Source of the DNA: Bidens hawaiensis
Lineage: Eukaryota > Streptophyta > Magnoliopsida > Asterales > Asteraceae
Reading direction: 5' to 3'
Length of the DNA: 64,000 nucleotides
Assembly (NCBI GenBank): GCA_021521415.1
Contig: JAIQDT010003556.1
Coordinates: 124,001-188,000 of the forward strand
The translations under genes and the position numbers were made by a program. The notes below the pieces were generated by a model. That model saw nothing but the letters and a program-made list of their open reading frames with translations. It searched no databases and was not told the origin of the DNA. Below, in pieces: positions 11,259 through 22,605 of the stretch; position 1 is the first letter of the stretch, and the number at the start of each line of letters is the position of its first letter.

Positions 11259-12617
11259 TCACAATACTTGACCCCTGGTCAGGTTAGACGTCGATGTCGG
11301 TCCTTGCCTTTGTCTTTCCATCGCCATTGGGTTCAATCTAGGGCAGTCTTTCTTGATGTGCTCCATACTACCACACTCATAACAGGCATTACGGTTTATT
11401 ATGGGTTGGTTTTGGTAGACTGGTTGTTGTCGTGTTGGTTGCGTTTGGGGTAGTTGTGAGTCCTGGAGTTGGGTTGGTGAATTTATAGTATTCATAACGG
11501 TTCTACAATTTCGGGCATAGTGTCCTACCTTCCCACATTTGTGACACACATTGGTCCGGCATTCACCAACATGATGATAACCACATTTTCCACATCTAGG
11601 CAAAAGTCCGTTATACTTATTTTGCTTCACATCGGAACTGATCATAGCGTAATTTTGTATTGCAAGGCGCGCGCATTTATTCCGTTGTCTTTCTTGTATT
11701 CCCGCTCCATAATTGGTTCGTTTTGTACCAGATGATTCCCCGGGCATTCTTAATGAACCACTTCTAATCAAATCAGAAGTTACAATGCCGGCTTGTAACA
11801 CGGCATTTTCGAAAGTTACAGGGCCAGTTGAATTAACCAAACTCCTGACTTTGGGGGCTAAACCCCAAATGTAGCGTTCAGTACGTTTAGATTCTGGAGT
11901 AACTAACCATGGGACTAGACGAGCCAGTTCGTTAAAGCGATGGGTATACTCCAAGTGATCTGCACCCTTCATTTCTAGATTCCAAAGTTCTTGCTCTAAT
12001 TTCTGAATTTCGTTTCTCGGACAAAAGCGTGTTATCGTAAGATTTTTAAGTTCTGTCCAGGACATACGATTGGTTGCCTCCTGTCCTTGAATTTGCACAA
12101 CAGTATTCCACCACATTAGCGCGTGGTCTACAAACGTAGAAGTAGCAAATTTGACAATACAAACTGGTGGACAGTTAGTGATATTAATGATAGATTCAGT
12201 CTTTTCGATCCACTTTACCAGTCCATTTGGTCCTTCAGTACCACTAAATTCCATAGGTTTACATAGCATGAAATTCTTAAGTTGATATCCGTGTTGCGGG
12301 GGATTTTGATTGTTACAACTATTGTTCAAGTTCGGTAGGAGATTATCATTATTGAAAGTAATATTGGTATTCAACGGGGGAGTATTAGTTGCGATAGTAT
12401 CAGTATTTTTCGGGGGAGCATTTGTGGTTGTATTAGTATTTGTCGAGGGATTAGTATTTACAGCCGCGTTAGCGTTCGGCACTTGATTTGTATTCATAGT
12501 TGTATGGATACCAGCAGCGAATTGTGCTGCTATTGTCGGAAGTACTGTTTGTAGTTGTCGAGCGATCATCTCGGCTATATCTGCCTCAGACAACATGTTT
12601 ACTTTCTTCGGGGCCAT
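11259..12617 (-). CDS. gag: Gag polyprotein of non-autonomous Ty3/gypsy element, intact ORF
   Basis: The 452-aa ORF starts at the Met of MAPKKVNMLSEADIAEM; the frame stays open 14 codons upstream to 12659 (466 aa), but MAPKK is the usual type of gag start. Numbered from the longer form, residues 55-118 form an Asn/Thr-rich linker and ~125-290 the retrotransposon gag (capsid) domain with LMWWNTVVQ and FCPRNEIQKLEQELWNLEM. Zinc knuckles follow at C356-C359-H362/363-C367 (atypical spacing), C372-C375-H380-C385 and C426-C429-H434-C439. It would form virus-like particles in the cytoplasm and package RNA. The sequence ends TRGQVL-stop, just where protease would begin, so gag is uncoupled from pol. 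It resembles Tekay/Del-like chromovirus gag of Asteraceae from memory. Enzymes would have to come from an autonomous partner. Confidence 0.88.
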   Translation of the reverse strand: MAPKKVNMLSEADIAEMIARQLQTVLPTIAAQFAAGIHTTMNTNQVPNANAAVNTNPSTNTNTTTNAPPKNTDTIATNTPPLNTNITFNNDNLLPNLNNSCNNQNPPQHGYQLKNFMLCKPMEFSGTEGPNGLVKWIEKTESIINITNCPPVCIVKFATSTFVDHALMWWNTVVQIQGQEATNRMSWTELKNLTITRFCPRNEIQKLEQELWNLEMKGADHLEYTHRFNELARLVPWLVTPESKRTERYIWGLAPKVRSLVNSTGPVTFENAVLQAGIVTSDLIRSGSLRMPGESSGTKRTNYGAGIQERQRNKCARLAIQNYAMISSDVKQNKYNGLLPRCGKCGYHHVGECRTNVCHKCGKVGHYARNCRTVMNTINSPTQLQDSQLPQTQPTRQQPVYQNQPIINRNACYECGSMEHIKKDCPRLNPMAMERQRQGPTSTSNLTRGQVL

Positions 12618-13940
12618 TCTAATATAAAAACCAGTTATTTCACAATTAACAAAATTCACATATGCTAATGATCACAAAAAGGAATTGCAATAACAAGTAA
12701 TCAGGTATTTCAATTAACACGTATGTATCACACAGGTTTGTTCTCGAATCTGAATACTAAGGATAGTATATAAAATTAGCCTAACAAACACCAAAGTTTG
12801 CATATATATTAAAAGTTATTATCTCATGACAAGAAATTTTAACCCAATAGGGGTCAATGTTTGTATTAAAAATGCCCAAATCGTCCTCCATATTAGCATA
12901 GCGCACCACCATATGCTTGTATGAAGTATCAGAAACTATACACGACAGTACCGTACTATCCTTATCTATCAAAGCACGCGTTATAACAATTATAAATAAT
13001 TCACAACTTGTACGACAATTGTTCCGATATGATCCCATTATTGGGAAGCTGTTTTTGTTCGGTCTCTCCCGTAGGTAGATATTTGCTCGCTACGAGTTTA
13101 ATCAGTATGTTATAGTAGGAATGCACGTGTATATTTCACCTGACTTTTAAATGTTGTTAACTAATATTGTAAAATACATATTCTTTCGTCAGGTCATTCT
13201 GTATTCGTAGGCATGTCGGACTTAATAAAAGTAATAGTTTGCTGGTTGGAGGTAATTAGGTTTCATTCCAGTCGGGGCACGTCATCATTTCGTGAGCATG
13301 AGATTTCTCTCCTACAGTAACCAATTGAAATAGGAAAAATATAGGAGAGGTTGGATGTTCTTATTCATAGATGGTTCAACGAGTTTGCTAGTTAAGAAGG
13401 CTTATCGGAGTTAATTGTACTGGTAAATTGTAAAGGAAATTATTATTATTATTAATATTTCTTTTTGAAATATCAGTAGTATATTATATGTACTAGTAGT
13501 CACGGTCTGTTTATAGAATTGGGGAATCAATAAAGTAGTTATTATATTTATGATTCAATAAGTTGGATTTATCACTAAGTATTTCCCCCGGGATGGTGTT
13601 TGTTTTTCAAACAACAAAAATCGAAGGATGACCAGAAAATAGTTTAGTTTAGTGTCAAAGAAACGAGTACATGAAATAAAGGTTAGACCCAAGTTAAGAG
13701 GTATTATATGTGTATATATATATATATTCTTGAAATTATTATCTGTAGGACACGCCTCTCGTGATTCATTCCCGGGCCTTGTATATTAGGTTCCTTAGTG
13801 GTTTCGTCGTATCACCAGATTTAGTTTGAAGTCGGTTAAGCGTTCTCGTATTCTTGTTTACAGGAAACATCGGTTCTTTATCTGTCGTAAAGCTACCCGA
13901 TCTCAACATCTTTCGGTGCAATCGTTAATCAGAAGAAAAC

Positions 13941-13972
<32 letters not shown>

Positions 13973-14483
13973 CCGGTAGCTTAGATCATCGTAAAGGATA
14001 TTATTAATTAATACCGAAGTTAAATATTTTATTTGTTACGAATAGGTATAATATAAATTTTGATACGATATAATTTTAATCATAGTATAAATTAATATTA
14101 ATTATAACCGAATATAATATTCGTTTCAATAAGATTCAATATCATCGGTAATACCGTACGCACACATATCCCTACATCTTATCTCAGATAAGCACGTATG
14201 CATATTTCATATATACTTCACGTCACCTTTATGCACGTATGTTGCCATTTTTACATATCAATATGTTCCACGACTTCACCCCGAATTCCCTCGTACAAGC
14301 AAGTCTGTTATTACGTTCCGGACCATAATAACTCACTTGCCCTACGAGTTCATCCCGGCATCCATCAGTATCTATCGTTACTCATTAATAAGTTTCCCAG
14401 TGATAATCGAGCCTACGGTTATATTATAGGTATCCTAAGGGATAACCTAATCCTTTATAACTAATGGCTCTGATACCAACTTC
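12618..14483 (-). other. 1.9-kb leader of the gag-only element
   Basis: Lies between PBS and gag. It has a run of about 33 T on the plus strand (13940-13972), an (AT)n at ~13712-13730 and an AAT-rich patch near 13440-13455. A minus-strand 85-codon ORF (12781-13038, MGSYRNNCRTSCELF...) is of unknown value, has no recognisable domain and is probably chance. Confidence 0.55.
14467..14479 (-). other. Primer binding site (initiator Met tRNA) of the gag-only element
   Basis: The minus strand reads TTGGTATCAGAGC a few bases after the LTR end TGTGACA, the standard plant tRNA-iMet PBS. Confidence 0.85.
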
Positions 14484-17400
14484 TGTCACACCCCGTTAAG
14501 CGTATTGCGGAAGCGTAAAACGGAAATGCAACAGATACAACTGGTATCAAATACATTGTTCATAAAGAAACATTACTAACTAGTTTACAATATATTATAT
14601 CGTTCTAACAACTTTTACAAACTAGGTGATACTATCAAACCGGTTCTTCAATTACTTTACTTCTAACTCAAATGCCCATGACAGCAACCACCAATCAGAC
14701 ACGTAACGCACAGAAAATTACTTCTCATATCTGATTACCTGAAAAGCATGTTAAAATAGGTCAACTACGAATAGTTGGTGAGTTTCATAAGTTTAACGAA
14801 ATCAGTTCTGCGTACCACACAGTCATAATTTGTATGTACGAGCGTATGTAAAAATATGCATTTTACGTTTGTATAAATATATGCAGCCATATCCTTGTGT
14901 GTGCATATGCACACATGTAAGTTTATAATATAAATTCGAAATTTCAGTAAAATCGTGATTGTTTGTTCGTACTACCTGTTTCCAATTTCCGTGTTTAACC
15001 AACCACTGTGGATCCCCTTCCTCCCAGAACGGTTCCACATGAACTCAACCACTGTGGTCCCCCTTCCACCCACAATGATTCTATGTAAACTCAAACATTA
15101 TATAGTGTACACGCAAATAATTAATATATTCTACACATAGTATTTCCCTACGGCTAATCACGTAGCATGTATATAGACACATGTGCACATATAGTATTTA
15201 TCACGTATCACCAATTACTGTGACTCCCCATCCGCCCTCAATACGCATAATCACATTATCTTCTTAATATTCATGTCATAATCAAGTTAGTTCGTTTAAT
15301 AAGTTGCAGCAGAACTTGGCTCATAGGCCATACTCAACTTTTGTTTATAAGTTGCAGCAGAACTTGGCTCATAGGCCATACTCAACTTTTGTTTATAAGT
15401 TGCAGCAGAATTTGGCTCATAAGCCATACTCAACTTTAGTTTATTACTATTGTGGCCCCCTTCCGCCCACAATAGCCCCATAATCATCACATGCCACGTT
15501 ATCCCCATGGCCATTACAGACCACGTTGTCTCCAAAATTAGTTATGTTTAACATTACATAACATGTTTGTATAAACCTGCTGTTACGTGTAATTTCATTA
15601 TGTTTTGCAAATTCGTATTATCTTCAATTAATGATAATAATCATCGTTCATCAGCACGTAGTCAATCATTATGTTTGTAGGGACTTTTCATATATAATTG
15701 TTCAGATATTCTATGTCCCGAATCGTTTTCAGATCGATAACGTGTATAAACATGCTTTCCACCCCAAAAGTTCGTAAAACAGTTTAGAAAGTGGGGGTCG
15801 TGAAACTCACCTTATTGTAGTTCGCACAGAAATTACGTATCGATAAGTTAGATGCCTCGTTTATAACCTGATTCCTATAAACGGTATTGTATCGTTAATA
15901 CTAGTACAGTGTTCAAACTAAGTCGGGCTGTATAGATAATCTGGGTATAGCTGTTAGGCCCAGAACATGACCATAGTCTTAGATTGTGACGTTGTATACT
16001 ATGAAATGTTTAAAACTGGATTTGGCTCAGTTTCACCGTTTTCCGAGCCTAGCTCAGTTGATCGTTTATACGTTTTGGGATTAGGTAAGATCATATAAAA
16101 CTTAAGTAAATATATTGACTGATAAAATGATTTGATTTATGAAAGAATTTTAAGGTTTCGATGTCTGGTTTGATTGCAGGGTTCATTTCCGTTTTCTTAC
16201 GGGTTTGATTATTCAAAACGCGTACAATCCACCCGAATTGTCCGGAATTCTCGTAAAAAGTTTGTTTTTATCAATATCATTCAAAAATATGATATTTGAC
16301 CACTTTTGAAATTTTGACATACCAGTCAGTCCGTTAAATACAAAACTGCCGGTTTCGTTAAAACAATTATAATTTAAATCTTTGATAAATCATAACTAAA
16401 TATGTAATTATATATAAATTATGTAAATTTTTGTAAAAATACATTAAGTCATGGAAAATTTTATAAAAATATTTCCAGAAATTTTATGATCATTTATTTA
16501 TTTATAAAAATTCATTTAATAAGTTATAATCAAGTAATAAATGGCCCGTTTATATCAAACGACCTCCGAAAAATCCAATAATTTTTACCAATGGCCTCAA
16601 TGTCATTACATAGCCCCTGAAAAATTTCCAGAACCTAACTCTTTTGACAAAATGCCTTTTTGTGCGTTTTTCGGCTGTTAAAATTCGGTTAAACCATGAT
16701 TGCACAAACCATACTTAGGCATTTCCAATGATTCCCAAACTTTGCCAGTCATCTTACCATCCCATATCAAACTTCAAAACCAAGTTTCCGAATTTTTCAA
16801 TATGTTTAGCTATTTTTCCCAAATAAACGCTCATAAACGGAAATAAATTCACCAAATATTCTCCGTTTATCGAAAAATTACCAAATTTGAACAGGGACTC
16901 ATTTATATGATCCCTAATGTCCCTGCAAGTTTTCACAAGCTAACAACAAGCACGTCACAACCTAATACTAAACAGCCCCTAAACGAGTGTTACGGGTTTA
17001 CCTTGTCGGTTTTTGATGAATTTTGCTAGGTTAAACGACTTTCCGGGTCTCGGGTTGCAAACTCAGTATATCTACATATCATATAACATCAAACCAAGCA
17101 TAAATCATCCATGTAACAGCCTTGATAATTAGGGTTTCGGTTTTGGGTTCAAACCGAACTTTCTAACCGTAAAAAAGTTGTATTCATGTTCTAATCCGCG
17201 TTTTTGACCAAAAAAATATATGTTCCTGGTTTGTAAACATGTTTAACATCAAAACATGGTTTCACTTGATTTTTAGGGTTTTTGGATGGTTAAACATGTT
17301 TAAAACTAACTAAAACATGTTTATATGTTAATTATAAGCATCAAACTTGGTTAAATCTTTATGAACTTTGATCTTACCTTAGGGTTTTGGGCAGGGGTTT

Positions 17401-18073
17401 GGAAGAGCAGAACTAGAGCTGCTTGGACTTCAAAATATGTTGAAAGTTGAAATGAATAATAAAGCTTCAAGTATAAGCTTTATATAAAAAACAAAAGTGG
17501 GGTAAGGGGCTGGCGATCGGAACCTCTTAGGGGCCCTTAATGGGCTGTTTTGGCCCATTAAATTATACATACAAGCCCAAACATGAAAAGCCCACTTCAA
17601 ATTTAGTTCGGGTCCGGTTTTTCGCAAGAAAATTAATTCGGGTGTAAGAGATAGCGTAAAAACGAGTGTTTTTCAGCTTATTTTTGTAAAATAAGAAAAA
17701 CGTACCGACTCGTTGTAAAATTCCAAAATATTTTCACGGATTGCTTAGAACATGTCATATAAGTGTTTTATAAATCTTTTTCGGCTTAACGGATGCTACA
17801 ATGCTTGTTTTGATATTAACGATTGCGTTTAAGCTTATAGCGTATCGATAAACGAAACCTTTTTCGTTTAAAGAGTTTTAAACGTACCGAGGCCTAAATA
17901 TCAATATGTTAGCCTCTATAACATATATATAACTCGTATATGACCCCTCAGTATGTATACGAGTCATAGTTAGTATCGGTCGGTTACTCGTTTAAGCACT
18001 ACGAATTAACCAATTTATCGTTTACTTGTTACGTAATGAATATAGTGTCCCTCGTTTTGTCATGAATGTCACA
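14484..18073 (-). mobile_element. 5' LTR of the gag-only element, family B, full length
   Basis: 3590 bp, minus-strand ends TGTGACATTC...GGGGTGTGACA. It is full length, so it defines the family B LTR in this clade. Compared with the plus-oriented family B LTRs further right it lacks their AT-rich hairpin (for example 21910-21937). No gene is present; small ORFs inside duplicate those in 6519-9640. Confidence 0.9.
15301..15444 (-). repeat. 48-bp minisatellite, 3 units
   Basis: Units at 15301, 15349 and 15397, matching the array at 6868-7011. Confidence 0.9.
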
Positions 18074-18726
18074 TTCGCAGTCCTTATCTACGTTACATAT
18101 ATCATCTACTTCACGTATAAGGCTCGCAGTCCTTAACTATGCCATCACCAGCCGAGTCTATGTCCGACAGAAGCTAGAGGGATTTGCCATCCTAACTTAC
18201 TATGTTGAACGTAGAACTCACATGCCATTCGTGTACCTATATACACATACTTACATTATAACAGAAGAACACTCTAGGCATTCTTTACCTCATTCATTTA
18301 ACAACCATACCCCTTGTCGTTATGTGCAATATCCGAAGATCGTTCACGCCCTGACAAGTATTCATTTGAAATATTCATACATCTTCGATATATAATATTC
18401 GTACCTTTATTTTTAACCTGACAGTACGCGCAATATCCGAAGATCGTTCGCGTACCGACAAACAATCATTCATATCTATCACACATATCACATATGACAT
18501 ACACTTATCACTTAGGATAAATGTATTAACAACACATCGAGTATGCACACAGCCCCGAAAACATAACAAGGAATGGGGCTAGAAACTCACCTGAACACGG
18601 TTACGTTCACCGTTGATCGTAATCCCTTTCTTCAGATGTGCACGGCTGACTGTATAACAAGTATACGTATCAATTAACTATCACTACTCATATCATCTTT
18701 CCAGTCTTAACTACTACCCACAACGA

Positions 18727-18812
18727 ACGGGGGTCCGGGGGCAGCGCCCCTGGCAGCGGGGTCTAGGGGCGGCAGCCCCTAGCAGGGTCCAAGGGGCAGA
18801 GCCCCTGGAAAA
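18727..18812 (-). repeat. Three GC-rich hairpin units in LTR-C
   Basis: GGGGGCAGCGCCCC, AGGGGCGGCAGCCCCT and AGGGGCAGAGCCCCT, about 30 bp apart in otherwise AT-rich DNA. Each is an inverted repeat around a 2-5 base centre. Confidence 0.75.
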
Positions 18813-18884
18813 ATTTTATTTCCATTAACTGTCTTAACACATTTTTCATTAGATTTTTAATTTATTTTCTAATCGAACTTGACT

Positions 18885-19103
18885 TTAGGCGAAGTTAAAC
18901 CTTAGGCGAACTTAGCTTTAGGCGAAGTTGTCATCAGGCGAACTTAGCTTCAGGCGAAGTTGTCATCAGGCGAACTTAGCTTCAGGCGAAGTTGTCATCA
19001 GGCGAACTTGGCCTCAGGCGAAGTTCATCAGGTGAACTTAGCTTGCAGGCGAAGTTCATCGCTTTGAAGGCGAAGTTGCCCAGTTGCAGGCGAAGTTGCC
19101 CAG
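18885..19103 (-). repeat. AGGCGAA tandem repeat in LTR-C
   Basis: Alternating AGGCGAACTTAGCTT and CAGGCGAAGTTGTCAT blocks at about 31-bp spacing, degenerating after 19020. Confidence 0.8.
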
Positions 19104-19612
19104 ATCAGCCGCTGTTCGGTTTCTGTCCAGCATTTTGAGCGATTTTAACACCCTTGCTATGGTTCAATATCACCCACTACGCTTCCCGACCATTTTCGGT
19201 CGTTTCTACACTAAAAAGCTTGGATCTTTAAACTTCAAAGATCAAGAATCATACCTTTTTGAGCTTGTTTGGATCTCGTTTAACTTGTTAACACAACTAA
19301 TCGCTCTCTCTCTTTTTCGGATCTGCCCGTTCCTCTCCTCGGCCCGGCGGCGGTGTAGATGGTGTGTGTGTTTTTGGAGTGTGTGTGTAGAAAGTAAGGA
19401 AATGAAGATATTTTTGGGTTTAGGGGATATTTATATCCCTGAAATCCCATGGACCTAAGGCCCATTCTCATTTAACCCGTCTCCATTAATCCAACACTAG
19501 CCCGACTCATACCAACTCCTACTCTATTATTTATTTCCCGAACCCGAGTCAACTTTCCCTCTATTATTAAGTAATATAATTAATATCATTTTGGAAATTT
19601 CGGGATGTTACA

Positions 19613-20151
19613 CCACCTTATTGAACTAAAAACTGGCGACACTCAAAATACAAAATCCGATTTGATTTCGGAACACAGAAAAAGCTCGCAAAATTAAAAA
19701 CAAACTGAAAGCCGTTTAAGGTTGTTGATTTTTGAAAGGGTTAGTTAAGTTGATGAAAACGATAAGTTAACTCTAAACAACATGGAACTACACAAAATTG
19801 TCTTGAAGGTTAATCCTGTAGCATATTAACCAAAACAATTTCACTCACGATATTATATATATATCGAATTTAAACAAGTGCCTTACTGACAAGGTGGAAT
19901 TAGTATCACTTGAAAACATACATACAACTAAACTTTTTAAAAAAACCCGTGAAAATGTTGAACGGGAAAAATCAAACAGTTACGACACAATAAAATTTCA
20001 CTAAATAAAGTTCGGTGGAATCCACAACGGTGAATCTAACGCGTTCGAAAAAAAAAGAATGAATTCCGAAGAAAATACTTATAAACTTTTCCCTAAGAGG
20101 CATAATTGGCATATTGAATTTAGGGGATGAAATTTATTAACTGTGGGAGAA
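19613..20151 (+). mobile_element. 3' interior remnant of a family B element
   Basis: TTATTGAACTAAAAACTGGC onward is the plus-orientation counterpart of the interior at 9641-10240. It ends in the PPT AACTGTGGGAGAA (20139-20151) next to an LTR start. The element is truncated on the left by LTR-C. No gene is present. Confidence 0.75.
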
Positions 20152-21909
20152 TGTGACATCCATGGAAAAACCGAGTACACCTTAGTATTCATATATCGAA
20201 TAAGAGATTAACCGCTTATTGCGTAACGTACGAACGATTAACCGAACGGGTGTGGTTATGACCCAGATATCCCAAGGGGCCATCTATAAGTGATGTATAT
20301 CTATTATAAACCAACATATTGGTATTAAGGCCTTGGTGTGATAGCAAACTAGTTAAACGAAACAAGCTCGTTTAACTACCCGCTATGGATTTAAACGCAA
20401 AAGATAGTTCCGAAACAAGCATTGTATCATCCGTTAGGCCGAAATGGATCTACCAAACACTTGTTGTGGATTTTTTAAGTGATCCGTGAAAATATTTTCG
20501 ATTTTTGCAATCAAATACTATGTTATTATAAATTTACACAAAAATAGCCGAAAAACACTCGTTTTCGCACTGTTTGTCGTACCCGATATATTTTTCACAC
20601 CAAAAACCAAACCCGAACTAACTTTAGACTCGGAATTTCGCGTTCGGGCACGTAAATCTAGAAAAGTGGGTCAAATGGGCCCAAAAGGGGGCCCAACAAG
20701 CCCAGCCCGCCAAAGTTGAAAAAAAAAATAACTTATATATTATAATGTTGTTTTTTTATAAATAAACAAGAATGAGATATTTTGTATCCATTCTTCTCCA
20801 GAAAGTTAACAGCCCTGCTGTTCTTACACTAAAAACACCAAACCCTAAGGTAAGTAGCTTATTTAAGCAACTTTTACACATGTTTAATCAAGTTTAATAT
20901 CAAATAAACATAGTTTGATTACCAAAAACCATTCCTAACCATGCCAAAACATTAAAAATGGTCCAAAAATAATTTTTGATCATACACATGGTTAGGAATC
21001 AGAATCATACTCTGTTTTGGCCATAAACACGGATTAGAGGGTTTAAACGACGTTTTTACGATTCAAAAGTTCGGTTTAGAACCTTAACTGAAACCCTAAC
21101 TTTCATGGCTGGTCACTTGATAATACATGCTTGGTTTGTGATAGAAGACTTGTACTTAGCTTATATAGAAGCATAAGAACCCGGAAATTGGATTAAGAGA
21201 GCAAAAACGGGCGAAAACCGCAAAGGTAATGTCGAAATGCTCGATTATGGGCTGTTTAGGTTAAGGTTGTGATGTGCATATTTTTTTGGTCATAAAATTT
21301 TGCAGGTTTATCAAGGGCAATATAATTGAGTCCCTGTCCAAATTTGGTATATTTATAAAACTCTATATATTTTAATTGATATATTTCTAAATATTCATGA
21401 TCTAATGATTAAAGGATAATTAATTATGCTAATTTGAAAATTAAATAAATTCAATTCTAACGAAAACCGGCAAGTTCATGATTAACGAACCTGTTGGAAT
21501 ATCAGAACATAAAAAATGATCAAGAAGCAAATTTTCGGATTAGTTATGTAAAAACGAACTTTTTGTGAGAAATCCGGACAATTTGGATAAATTGTGCGCG
21601 TTTTTCTCCAAATCAACCTAAATAAACGGAAACGAGCCCCGTAGCGAATCCAGACACCTAAATTGTTATCTTTCTTTATAACTTAATCATTTTATCAACC
21701 AACACATTTACCCAAGCTTACGTACCCATAAATGTTTTCCAAACGCATAAACGAGCAACTTGGCCCAGCTGGTGAAACGGAGAAACTAAGCTAAGTTCGA
21801 TTTTAAACATTAGACATTGAACAACATCACAATTTAAGCCTATTGACGTTTTCTGGGCATTACAACTATACCCAGACTAGATATACAGCCCAGTCTGGTA
21901 TGAAGTTTA

Positions 21910-21937
21910 TAATAATATTAAAATATTAATATTATTA
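21910..21937 (+). repeat. AT-rich hairpin in family B LTR
   Basis: TAATAATATTA, a 6-nt loop, then TAATATTATTA: an 11-bp stem. The same hairpin is at 31848-31875 and 59626-59653. It is absent from the LTRs of the gag-only element. Confidence 0.8.
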
Positions 21938-22454
21938 TAATATTATTTATAGGGACTAAGCGAGAGCAAGGGAAATAAACCCCGAGCTAACCTCGCATTT
22001 AGTGCCTACAGATCCGTAAGTTTCATGACCCCTCTTTTCAAACTGTTTACGATATTTTTGGGGTGAAAAGCATATTTATATACGTTATCTACCTGGAAAC
22101 AGTTCAGGATATGAATTGTCTGAACGTTTGCATACAAAAAGTCTCTACAAACATAACGATTAATTACGCGCGAATGAATAGTGAATAGTATTGTTGAATG
22201 ATAAATTAAGGGGATATGGTACGAATACCAAAACATAATGAAATTACACATGACAACACATTTATATAAATATGTTGTGTACTGTTAAACATAACAATCT
22301 GGGGGAATAACGTGGTCTGTAACGGCCATGGGTGAATAACATGGTCTATAACGGCCATGGGTGAATAATGTGGTCTGTAACGACATGGGTGAATAACGTG
22401 GTCTGTGATGACCATGGGGCTATTGTGGGTGGAAGGGGGGCCACAATAGTACCA

Positions 22455-22605
22455 AACTAAAGTTGAGTATGGCCTATGAGCCAAGCTCTGCTGCAACTTA
22501 ATAAACTAAAGTTGAGTATGGCCTATGAGCCAAGTTCTGCTGCAACTTAATAAACTAAAGTTGAGTATGGCCTATGAGCCAAGTTCTACTGCAACTAAAC
22601 AAACT
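22455..22605 (+). repeat. 48-bp minisatellite, 3 units
   Basis: Plus-strand version (AAAGTTGAGTATGGCCTATG...). Preceded at 22315-22430 by GTGGTCTGTAACGGCCATGG repeats and followed at 22815-22940 by three GTGGGCGGA...GGCCACAGTGG units. Confidence 0.88.

Larger units (their letters stand above)
6519..18073 (-). mobile_element. Non-autonomous Ty3/gypsy element with gag only (TR-GAG-like), family B
   Basis: Two near-identical LTRs in direct orientation (6519-9640 and 14484-18073) flank a 4.8-kb interior. Read on the minus strand the order is 5' LTR, PBS for initiator Met tRNA, long leader, gag ORF, a protease stub, an integrase relic, PPT and 3' LTR. No RT or RNase H could be read. By eye the shared 3.1 kb of the LTRs differs at only about 17 positions, so insertion is recent. 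The 3' LTR lacks its last ~470 bp, being cut at 6519, so no target duplication can be checked on that side. The opposite flank reads TTCGC. Confidence 0.8.
18074..19612 (-). mobile_element. Partial LTR of a third gypsy-like type (LTR-C)
   Basis: On the minus strand it starts TGTAACATCCCGAAATTTCC at 19612, a common gypsy LTR start, and runs to the edge of the family B LTR at 18074. It contains a duplicated TATCCGAAGATCGTTC block near 18330 and 18433, GC-rich hairpin units and an AGGCGAA tandem repeat. The next bases (19613-19617, CCACC) may be its target site in family B interior sequence, but the other end is not in view. The 124-codon ORF at 19084-19458 lies within the LTR, is not conserved with anything I recognise and is left out. 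Confidence 0.55.

Noticed and set aside
12781..13038. Upstream ORF of 85 codons in the leader of the gag-only element as a real gene
   Set aside because: No domain, no conservation visible inside the window; kept only as a remark in the leader entry.
18066..18395. 109-codon ORF crossing the family B/LTR-C junction
   Set aside because: It spans two unrelated elements, so it arose by chance at the junction.
19084..19458. 124-codon ORF as a host gene
   Set aside because: It lies wholly within LTR-C, overlaps the tandem repeat at its start and has no recognisable domain.
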